Position numbers and translations under genes: made by a program. The notes below the pieces were generated by a model, which saw nothing but the letters and a program-made list of their open reading frames with translations, was not told the DNA's origin and did no database searches. Below are positions 1 through 5,003 of a stretch of 5,003 bases of DNA, piece by piece (position 1 is the first letter of the stretch; every line of letters starts with the position of its first letter). Source of the DNA: Polaromonas sp. (GTDB lineage Bacteria; Pseudomonadota; Gammaproteobacteria; Burkholderiales; Burkholderiaceae_C); assembly GCA_025362825.1 (NCBI GenBank), contig JANYFF010000291.1, positions 1 to 5,003 on the forward strand. Direction: 5' to 3'.

Positions 1-448
1 CGCTGCGCTGGACGACAAGCTGGCCAAATCAATTGAGGCGGCCAATCTGCAAACCGTGCAGTTCCCCGCAGACGGCAAGCTGCTGGGCAACTGGCGTGAA
101 GGCGAGAAAATTGCGCAGAACGGCCGGGGTATGACCTGGAGCGACAAGCCTGGTGAGGCCAACGGCGGCAGCTGCTACAACTGCCACCAGATCAGCAAGG
201 CTGAACTGTCCTTCGGCTCCATCGGCCCCAGCCTGCAAAACTACGGCAAGCTGCGCGGCGTCAGCGACCCTGCCGCGCCGGGCAGTAAGGCCCTCGTCGA
301 CTACACCTGGAGCAAGCTCTGGAACGCCAAGGCCTTTAACGCTTGCTCCGGCATGCCGCGTTTTGGCCATGCAGGCATCCTGACGGTCGAGCAACTGCGC
401 GACGTGATGGCGCTGCTGTTAGACCCGGCATCGCCGGTCAACCAGTAA
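1..448 (+). CDS. soxX: Sulfur oxidation c-type cytochrome SoxX (3' part)
   Basis: SoxX is the monohaem subunit of the periplasmic SoxAX cytochrome, which oxidatively joins thiosulfate to the cysteine of SoxY and passes electrons to the respiratory chain. The reading frame is open from base 2 to the TAA at 446-448, giving 148 visible residues; the start and the expected Sec signal peptide lie outside the window. A GTG at 56 is internal and is not the start. The haem-binding motif CYNCH is encoded at 173-187, and the likely axial methionine lies in SGMPRFG (Met codon 353-355). The stretches GNWREGEKIAQNGRGMTWSD, SFGSIGPSLQNYGKLRG and the ending RDVMALLLDPASPVNQ are typical of SoxX in my recollection of the family. 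The next gene is soxB, as in betaproteobacterial soxAXB clusters, but 314 bases away. The identification is firm; only the 5' end is missing. Confidence 0.95.
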   Translation, partial: AALDDKLAKSIEAANLQTVQFPADGKLLGNWREGEKIAQNGRGMTWSDKPGEANGGSCYNCHQISKAELSFGSIGPSLQNYGKLRGVSDPAAPGSKALVDYTWSKLWNAKAFNACSGMPRFGHAGILTVEQLRDVMALLLDPASPVNQ

Positions 449-475
449 AGCCCTCCCAAAGCCGCTAAAAAACCC

Positions 476-591
476 TATTGATCCGGCCCGATGAAGTCTT
501 CATTTACTTTCGGGCTGAGCTTGTCGAAGCTGGCGCAACCCTTCGACAGGCTCAGGGCGAACGGTTCATATTTCACAAGGCCGGATCAGTA
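476..591. repeat. Nested inverted repeat with outer 10-bp arms
   Basis: The arms TGATCCGGCC (479-488) and GGCCGGATCA (579-588) are perfect reverse complements. The stem extends outwards to 476/591 with one T-G wobble. The arms enclose a REP-like hairpin (509-561) nearly centrally, with spacers of 20 and 17 bases, so the whole unit could fold as a two-level cruciform. There is no room for a transposase. The arms could be part of a REP-type composite element or the ends of a very small non-autonomous element; no clean flanking target duplication is visible. Confidence 0.6.
509..561. repeat. REP-like palindromic hairpin
   Basis: Arms of 21 bases (509-529 and 541-561) pair at 18 positions, with one T-G wobble and a central G-G/G-G mismatch (513-514 against 556-557), around an 11-base loop. 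The core CTTCGACAGGCTCAGGGCGA is one I recall as a very frequent intergenic repeat in many proteobacterial genomes, usually as paired arms of this type with the same GGGC/GGGC asymmetry. Such elements lie between genes and can stabilise upstream mRNA or weaken read-through. No T-run follows, so it is not a canonical intrinsic terminator, although it may act as the 3' hairpin of the soxX transcript. Confidence 0.75.
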
Positions 592-617
592 AAAAGGCTT
601 GTGTATGCCTTCAAATG

Positions 618-648
618 CCCTGAAAGTGCTTTCAAGAGCCTTTCGGGG
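618..648 (+). repeat. Small imperfect hairpin
   Basis: CCCTGAAAG (618-626) pairs with CTTTCGGGG (640-648) through 9 positions, including one T-G wobble, around a 13-base loop. An alternative, mutually exclusive fold is the short palindrome TGAAAG-TG-CTTTCA at 621-634. The sequence after the stem is ATCATTT, not a real T-run, so a terminator role is doubtful. Confidence 0.35.
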
Positions 649-650
649 AT

Positions 651-704
651 CATTTAGGCCTCTGGCCCCCGCATTCCGGTCACCTATAGCTATCAAATTA
701 ATAG
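651..704. repeat. AT-rich palindrome resembling a Comamonadaceae dispersed repeat
   Basis: On the minus strand the region reads CTATTAATTTGATAGCTATA, followed by a GC-rich stretch and then CCAGAGGCCTAAATGAT. I recall dispersed intergenic repeats in Polaromonas, Rhodoferax and Acidovorax that begin with a similar CTATTAAATTAATAGCT palindrome and end in a GCTAGAGGCC-like tail. This would be a divergent copy whose central GCTAGCGC-type stem has been replaced or lost. The palindrome itself (690-704) is seen directly; membership in the repeat family is from memory and uncertain. Confidence 0.45.
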
Positions 705-721
705 TAAATTGAGCTAACCGA

Positions 722-766
722 ATGACCACCTGCCTGTACCGCCTCACCATGAAAAGGCCGCCATGA
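722..766 (+). other. 14-codon micro-ORF overlapping the soxB start
   Basis: An ATG at 722 opens a frame encoding MTTCLYRLTMKRPP, whose TGA stop (764-766) overlaps the soxB ATG (763-765) in an ATGA arrangement. An internal ATG at 749 would give a five-codon version. Such an overlap permits translational coupling, but no good ribosome binding site precedes ATG 722 and the peptide resembles nothing I recognise. It may be chance. Confidence 0.2.
751..757 (+). promoter_or_regulatory. Weak ribosome binding site of soxB
   Basis: GAAAAGG ends five bases before the ATG at 763. It is a poor match to the anti-Shine-Dalgarno sequence, but it is the only purine-rich run in place. It supports the start at 763, which also gives a complete Tat signal peptide. 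Confidence 0.5.
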
Positions 767-2484
767 ACCTGTCTCGCCGGGAGTTTTCGAGTGTTGTGGC
801 TGCCGGGCTGGTGGTCGGCTTTCCATTTCAGCGTGAAGCCAGCGCCGCGCAGGCAGCATCGCTGTATGACGTGCCGCGCACTGGCAACGTGCACCTGCTG
901 CACATGACCGATTGCCACGCGCAGCTGCTACCGGTTTATTTCCGCGAGCCGTCAGTCAACCTCGGGGTGGGCGCCATGCGCGGACAGTTGCCGCATCTGG
1001 TTGGTGAGCATTTTTTAAAGGCCGTTGGCATCCGGCCCGGCTCCCGCGAGGCGTACGCCTTCACCGCCCTGAACTTTGAGCGCGCGGCTCGCCAGTATGG
1101 CAAGGTTGGCGGCTTTGCGCATCTGGCGACCCTCGTCAAGCAACTGAAAGCCGGGCGCCCCGGCGCGCTGTTACTCGATGGCGGCGACACCTGGCAGGGC
1201 AGCGCTACGGCGCTGTGGACGCAGGGCCAGGACATGGTGGACGCCGCCAAACTGCTGGGCGTTGATGTCATGACCGGCCATTGGGATTTCACCTATGGCG
1301 AGGAGCGCATCAAGGAGATCGTGGACGGCGACTTTGCCGGCAAGGTTGACTTCATTGCGCAAAACGTCAAGACCAGCGACTTTGGCGATGCAGTGTTCAA
1401 GCCTTACGTCTTGAAGGAAATGAACGGCGTGGTGGTGGCGATCGTCGGTCAAGCCTTTCCGTACACGCCTATTGCCAATCCTGCCTGGCTGACGCCCAGC
1501 TGGACCTTCGGGATTCGCGAGACAGAGATGCAGGACACCGTCAACGAAGCGCGTGCCAAAGGGGCGCAGGCCGTGGTGCTGCTCAGCCACAACGGCATGG
1601 ACGTCGACCTGAAGATGGCATCGCGCGTGACTGGTATCGACGTCATCCTGGGCGGGCATACGCACGACGGCGTGCCGGTGCCGGTGATTGTGAAGAACGC
1701 GGGCGGGCAAACCGTGGTGACCAATGCCGGCAGCAACGGCAAGTTTTTGGGCGTTCTGGACCTCGATGTCAAAGGCAAAACCGTCACCGGCTTCAATTAC
1801 CGCCTCCTGCCGGTTTTCTCGAACTTGCTGCCGGCTGATGCGGCCATGTCTGCGCAAATCGCCGCCAGCCGGGCGCCTTACGAGGCCAGGCTGTCTGAAA
1901 GGCTGGCTGTAACGGGCGGCGCGCTTTACCGGCGCGGCAATTTCAACGGCACCTTCGACCAGCTGGTGCTCGACGCGCTAATGGATGTTAGGGGCGCAGA
2001 AATCGCTTTTTCGCCGGGCTTTCGCTGGGGCACGTCGCTGTTGCCAGGCCAGACCATCACCCGCGAGCACCTGATGGACCAAACCGCCATCACCTACCCG
2101 TGGACCACGCTGACCGACATGCGCGGCGACATGATTAAGACGATTCTTGAAGACGTGGGCGACAACCTGTTCAATCCCGACCCTTATTACCAGCAGGGCG
2201 GCGACATGGTGCGCGTCGGCGGCCTGACCTACACCTGCGAGCCCGGCGCAAAGATGGGTTCGCGCATCCAGGACATGCGGCTTGGGGGCAAGCTGATCGA
2301 GGCTGACAAGACCTACAAGGTGGCCGGCTGGGCGCCGGTGGCCGAAGCCAGCAAAAATGCCGGACCGGCGGTATGGGATGTGGTCGAGACCTACTTCAAG
2401 GCCCACAAGGTCATCAAACCAGTTAAACCGAACACGCCGAAATTGGTGGGCGTGGCTGAAAATCCGGGGCTGACAGGCGCTTGA
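763..2484 (+). CDS. soxB: Thiosulfohydrolase SoxB, Tat-exported
   Basis: SoxB is a periplasmic dimanganese enzyme of the calcineurin-like phosphoesterase/5'-nucleotidase family. It hydrolyses the sulfone group from SoxY-bound S-thiosulfonate, releasing sulfate. The 573-residue length is normal for the family. The N-terminus carries a twin-arginine signal (SRREF at residues 4-8, then a hydrophobic stretch), with likely cleavage near residues 28-32 (ASAAQAA). Metal-site motifs appear in the expected order: HMTDCHAQ (D50, H52), GGDTWQG (D142), GHWDFTYG (172-179), AQNV (N201), LLSHNGMD (H276) and GGHTHDG (H299, H301). GHWDFTYG in place of the GNHEFD of ordinary 5'-nucleotidases marks it as SoxB. 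The C-terminal part (from about residue 375) matches the 5'-nucleotidase C-terminal substrate domain, with NFNGTFDQLVLDA and TYPWTTLTDMRGD. The gene follows soxX and is probably the last sox gene of the cluster. Confidence 0.97.
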   Translation: MNLSRREFSSVVAAGLVVGFPFQREASAAQAASLYDVPRTGNVHLLHMTDCHAQLLPVYFREPSVNLGVGAMRGQLPHLVGEHFLKAVGIRPGSREAYAFTALNFERAARQYGKVGGFAHLATLVKQLKAGRPGALLLDGGDTWQGSATALWTQGQDMVDAAKLLGVDVMTGHWDFTYGEERIKEIVDGDFAGKVDFIAQNVKTSDFGDAVFKPYVLKEMNGVVVAIVGQAFPYTPIANPAWLTPSWTFGIRETEMQDTVNEARAKGAQAVVLLSHNGMDVDLKMASRVTGIDVILGGHTHDGVPVPVIVKNAGGQTVVTNAGSNGKFLGVLDLDVKGKTVTGFNYRLLPVFSNLLPADAAMSAQIAASRAPYEARLSERLAVTGGALYRRGNFNGTFDQLVLDALMDVRGAEIAFSPGFRWGTSLLPGQTITREHLMDQTAITYPWTTLTDMRGDMIKTILEDVGDNLFNPDPYYQQGGDMVRVGGLTYTCEPGAKMGSRIQDMRLGGKLIEADKTYKVAGWAPVAEASKNAGPAVWDVVETYFKAHKVIKPVKPNTPKLVGVAENPGLTGA

Positions 2485-2598
2485 AGCGTCCGTTGAGCGT
2501 TGCTTGTCTTTCCGCGGTCAGCGTTCGGTGGCACAATCCGAGTTGTTTCTGAAGGCCCTTCCTTGCCACAGTCGCATCCGCTAATCGGTCCAGCCGTG

Positions 2599-2627
2599 TT
2601 GCGGAAGGTTAATCAACCAGCTATAGC
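2599..2627 (+). promoter_or_regulatory. Candidate sigma-70 promoter of sucA
   Basis: TTGCGG (2599-2604) and TATAGC (2622-2627) are separated by exactly 17 bases and lie about 60 bases upstream of the sucA start. The -35 box matches the consensus at three of six positions and the -10 box at four of six. Transcription would begin near 2634, giving a leader of about 50 bases. This is a plausible but weak prediction. Confidence 0.35.
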
Positions 2628-2648
2628 CGGCGCATTTGCCGGGGTAGC
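2620..2648 (+). repeat. Inverted repeat over the candidate -10 region and transcript start
   Basis: CCGGC (2627-2631) and GCCGG (2638-2642) form a 5-bp stem with a 6-base loop. Flanking GCTA (2620-2623) and TAGC (2645-2648) add four more pairs across a small internal loop. It coincides with the predicted -10 box, so it could be an operator-like dyad; no regulator can be named. Confidence 0.35.
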
Positions 2649-2656
2649 CAGCTTAT

Positions 2657-2673
2657 GTTTCCCCAAGGGAAAC
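2657..2673 (+). promoter_or_regulatory. Perfect hairpin directly upstream of the sucA ribosome binding site
   Basis: GTTTCCC (2657-2663), a 3-base loop CAA, and GGGAAAC (2667-2673) form a perfect 7-bp stem whose last base touches the GGAGG at 2674. In the mRNA leader it would sit just 5' of the ribosome binding site without covering it. It could protect the transcript or influence initiation; the function is unknown. Confidence 0.5.
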
Positions 2674-2679
2674 GGAGGT
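2674..2679 (+). promoter_or_regulatory. Strong ribosome binding site of sucA
   Basis: GGAGGT lies eight bases before the ATG at 2688, a near-ideal Shine-Dalgarno sequence and spacing. It fixes the sucA start. Confidence 0.85.
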
Positions 2680-2687
2680 CAGCGCAT

Positions 2688-5003
2688 ATGAGTTCAAACT
2701 CGCAGTCACCTGCATCCACGTCAACGACGCCCGCGTCAACTGCGTCGGTCTACAACACCTACCAGGGCAATACCTATCTCTTCGGCGGCAACGCGCCCTA
2801 TGTCGAGGAGATGTATGAAAACTACCTCGCCAATCCCGGCAGCGTGCTGGACACCTGGCGCGAGTATTTTGACGCACTCCAAAACGTTCCTGCGGTTGAT
2901 GGCAGCAACTCCAAAGACGTACCGCACCTGCCGGTCGTTAATGCGTTTGCCGAGCGTGCCAAACAAGGCCAGACTAAAGTGGTGGTGGCCAGCGCCGACT
3001 CCGAAATGGGCCGCAAGCGTACCTCGGCGCAGCAGCTGATTGCTGCTTACCGCAACGTAGGTGCTCGCTGGGCTGACCTGGACCCGCTCAAGCGCACCGA
3101 GCGCGACAAGATCCCCGAGCTTGACCCGGCTTTTTACGGGTTCACGGATGCCGACCAGGAAGTTGTGTTTAACACCAGCAACACCTTCTTCGGCAAGGAC
3201 ACCATGAGCCTGCGCGAGCTCATGAACGCATTGCGTGAAACCTACTGCGGCACGATTGGCGCCGAGTACATGTACATGACCGACCAGAACCAGAAGCGCT
3301 GGTGGCAGCAGAAGCTGGAGTCGATTCGCAGCAAACCGAACCTCAGCAAGGAAAAAAAGCTTCACATCCTCGACCGCCTGAGCGCGGCCGAAGGCCTGGA
3401 GCGCTTTCTGCATACCAAATACGTCGGCCAGAAGCGTTTTTCGCTTGAAGGCGGTGAAAGCTTTATTGCCAGCATGGACGAGCTGATCCAGCGCGGCGGT
3501 GAAATCGGCGTGCAGGAAATCGTTATCGGCATGGCCCACCGCGGCCGCCTGAACGTGCTGGTCAACTCACTGGGCAAGGTGCCTGCTGATCTGTTTGCAG
3601 AATTCGACCACACGGCGCCGGAAGACCTGCCAAGCGGCGACGTGAAATACCACCAGGGTTTCAGCTCCGACGTGACAACCCCGGGCGGCCCAGTGCACCT
3701 GACGCTGGCCTTCAACCCGTCCCACCTTGAAATCGTCAACCCGGTGGTTGAAGGTTCGGTGCGCGCGCGCATGGACCGCCGTGCCGACCTCAAGGGCCTG
3801 CAGGTGCTGCCAGTGCTGGTGCACGGCGACGCGGCCTTTGCAGGGCAGGGCGTTGTGATGGAAACCTTGGCGCTGGCCGAAACCCGCGGTTATTCGACCG
3901 GCGGCACGGTGCACATCGTCATTAACAACCAGATCGGTTTTACCACCAGCGACCCGCGCGACAGCCGCTCGACACTGTACTGCACCGACGTCGTCAAGAT
4001 GATTGAAGCCCCAGTGCTGCACGTCAACGGCGACGACCCCGAAGCGGTTGTACTAGCGACCCAGTGGGCGCTGGAGTTCCGCATGGAATTCCAGAAGGAT
4101 GTGGTGGTGGACATCATCTGCTTTCGCAAACTGGGTCACAACGAGCAGGATACGCCCGCACTGACCCAGCCGCTGATGTACAAAAAGATTGCACAGCACC
4201 CCGGTACGCGCAAGCTGTATGCAGACAAGCTGTCGGCACAGGGTATGGGCGAAACGCTGGGCGACGACATGGTCAAGGCCACGCGCGCGGCACTCGATGC
4301 TGGCAAGAGCACGTTTGACCCGGTTCTGACCAACTTCAAGAGCAAATATGCGGTGGACTGGACTCCTTTCCTGGGCAAAAAATGGACCGATGCGGGCGAT
4401 ACCGCCATTCCCATGGCTGAGTGGAAGCGCCTGGCTGACAAGATCACGACGATTCCTGCGACCGTAACGCCGCACAACCTGGTGAAGAAGGTGTATGACG
4501 ACCGCGCAGCCATGGGCCGCGGCGACATTCCTGTCGATTGGGGCATGGGCGAGCACATGGCGTTTGCGTCGCTGGTGGCCAGTGGCTACCCGGTGCGTCT
4601 GTCTGGCGAAGATTGCGGCCGTGGCACATTCACCCACCGCCATGCGGTCATCCATGATCAGAACCGCGAAAAGTTTGACACCGGCACCTACGTTCCGCTG
4701 CAAAACGTCACCGACAAGCAAGCACCGTTTGTCGTCATCGACTCCATCCTGTCTGAAGAAGCCGTGCTGGCTTTTGAGTACGGCTATGCATCGAACGACC
4801 CCAGCACACTGGTGATCTGGGAAGCGCAGTTTGGTGACTTTGCCAATGGTGCGCAGGTCGTGATTGACCAGTTCATCGCGTCGGGCGAAGTGAAGTGGGG
4901 TCGCGTTAACGGTATCACATTGATGCTGCCGCACGGCTATGAAGGCCAGGGGCCAGAGCACTCTTCGGCCCGCCTGGAACGCTTCATGCAGCTGTCTGCC
5001 GAC
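2688..5003 (+). CDS. sucA: 2-oxoglutarate dehydrogenase E1 component (5' part)
   Basis: SucA (OdhA) is the thiamine-diphosphate-dependent E1 enzyme that decarboxylates 2-oxoglutarate and succinylates the lipoyl group of E2 (SucB) in the cytoplasmic TCA-cycle complex. The frame is open from ATG 2688 to the window end, giving 772 codons; family members have about 930-960 residues, so roughly the last fifth is missing. A Ser/Thr/Ala-rich tail (residues 2-20) precedes the conserved N-terminal helix LFGGNAPYVEEMYENYL (31-47). The cofactor domain contains GMAHRGRLN (281-289, H284), KYHQGFSSD (320-328, H322, S326), GDAAFAGQG (D381) and NNQIGFTT (N414). D381 and N414 have the same 33-residue spacing as the Mg-binding Asp333 and Asn366 of E. 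coli SucA. The pyrimidine-binding domain starts near residue 612 and includes SGEDCGRGTFTHRHAV (639-654), WEAQFGDFANGAQ and LPHGYEGQGPEHSSAR. sucB and lpd would be expected downstream. No frameshift is seen. Confidence 0.97.
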   Translation, partial: MSSNSQSPASTSTTPASTASVYNTYQGNTYLFGGNAPYVEEMYENYLANPGSVLDTWREYFDALQNVPAVDGSNSKDVPHLPVVNAFAERAKQGQTKVVVASADSEMGRKRTSAQQLIAAYRNVGARWADLDPLKRTERDKIPELDPAFYGFTDADQEVVFNTSNTFFGKDTMSLRELMNALRETYCGTIGAEYMYMTDQNQKRWWQQKLESIRSKPNLSKEKKLHILDRLSAAEGLERFLHTKYVGQKRFSLEGGESFIASMDELIQRGGEIGVQEIVIGMAHRGRLNVLVNSLGKVPADLFAEFDHTAPEDLPSGDVKYHQGFSSDVTTPGGPVHLTLAFNPSHLEIVNPVVEGSVRARMDRRADLKGLQVLPVLVHGDAAFAGQGVVMETLALAETRGYSTGGTVHIVINNQIGFTTSDPRDSRSTLYCTDVVKMIEAPVLHVNGDDPEAVVLATQWALEFRMEFQKDVVVDIICFRKLGHNEQDTPALTQPLMYKKIAQHPGTRKLYADKLSAQGMGETLGDDMVKATRAALDAGKSTFDPVLTNFKSKYAVDWTPFLGKKWTDAGDTAIPMAEWKRLADKITTIPATVTPHNLVKKVYDDRAAMGRGDIPVDWGMGEHMAFASLVASGYPVRLSGEDCGRGTFTHRHAVIHDQNREKFDTGTYVPLQNVTDKQAPFVVIDSILSEEAVLAFEYGYASNDPSTLVIWEAQFGDFANGAQVVIDQFIASGEVKWGRVNGITLMLPHGYEGQGPEHSSARLERFMQLSAD

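Larger units (their letters stand above)
449..762. other. Repeat-rich non-coding gap between soxX and soxB
   Basis: These 314 bases carry no convincing gene. Short open frames on either strand lack family resemblance and cross the repeats. The region holds a nested inverted repeat (476-591), a small hairpin (618-648), an AT-rich palindromic repeat (about 651-704) and a 14-codon micro-ORF reaching the soxB start. I see no clear sigma-70 promoter with properly spaced boxes. The AT-rich patch at 685-710 could serve as a -10 region, but no matching -35 box is evident. Whether soxB is transcribed with soxX or from its own promoter cannot be decided from sequence. Confidence 0.7.

Noticed and set aside
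586..918. 110-codon minus-strand open frame across the soxX-soxB gap
   Set aside because: It runs through repeats and into the antisense of the well-supported soxB 5' end, and its translation has no recognisable domain.
1171..1857. 228-codon minus-strand open frame inside soxB
   Set aside because: It is a shadow of soxB, antisense to the conserved metal-site motifs.
2472..2511. Possible terminator after soxB: GACAGGC (2472-2478) pairing with GCTTGTC (2502-2508), followed by TTT
   Set aside because: The stem is short with a G-T wobble, overlaps the soxB stop codon, has a loop of more than 20 bases and only three T residues follow. It is too weak to call a terminator.
2500..2691. 63-codon open frame upstream of sucA, ending in a TGA that overlaps the sucA ATG
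   Set aside because: It begins at a TTG without a ribosome binding site, spans the candidate promoter and both leader hairpins, and resembles no family. The overlap with the sucA start looks coincidental.
2736..3539. 267-codon minus-strand open frame inside sucA
   Set aside because: It is a shadow of the SucA reading frame, with no family resemblance.
4053..4961. 302-codon minus-strand open frame inside sucA
   Set aside because: It lies wholly antisense to conserved SucA sequence. Long antisense frames are a routine by-product of high-GC codon usage, and the His/Arg/Val-rich translation shows no domain.
1..5003. CRISPR array, tRNA/rRNA genes, insertion-sequence transposase or prophage genes
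   Set aside because: No regularly spaced direct repeats, no RNA gene signatures and no transposase or phage-like frames are visible. The window is filled by three housekeeping or lithotrophy genes and two short intergenic regions.

Overview
The window looks like chromosomal DNA from a betaproteobacterium, most likely of the Comamonadaceae (Polaromonas/Rhodoferax-like). This rests on the high-GC coding style, the form of the Sox proteins, the OdhA-type N-terminus of the last gene, and two intergenic repeats that I recall as common in that family. The assignment is inference; no database search was possible.

Layout, all genes on the + strand. (1) Positions 1-448 hold the 3' end of soxX, a periplasmic c-type cytochrome of the thiosulfate-oxidising Sox system. 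(2) Positions 449-762 are an unusually long non-coding gap. It contains a REP-like hairpin nested inside a second inverted repeat, another small hairpin, an AT-rich palindrome that resembles a Comamonadaceae dispersed repeat, and a 14-codon micro-ORF whose stop overlaps the next start. (3) Positions 763-2484 hold a complete soxB, the Tat-exported dimanganese thiosulfohydrolase. (4) Positions 2485-2687 are a short intergenic region with a candidate promoter, two hairpins and a strong ribosome binding site. (5) Positions 2688-5003 hold the first 772 codons of sucA (odhA), the E1 component of 2-oxoglutarate dehydrogenase, which runs off the window end.

How the genes work together: the SoxAX cytochrome couples thiosulfate oxidatively to the carrier protein SoxYZ, and SoxB then hydrolyses the terminal sulfone as sulfate. 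The soxX-soxB order fits the end of a sox operon whose other genes (soxA, soxY, soxZ, soxC/D) would lie upstream of the window. sucA is a TCA-cycle housekeeping gene with its own leader, and it probably begins a separate sucA-sucB-lpd operon continuing to the right.

I found no previously undescribed system. The coding content is well-known families with intact key residues. The points worth a second look are non-coding: the repeat-filled gap splitting soxX from soxB, the micro-ORF touching the soxB start, and the perfect hairpin directly abutting the sucA ribosome binding site.
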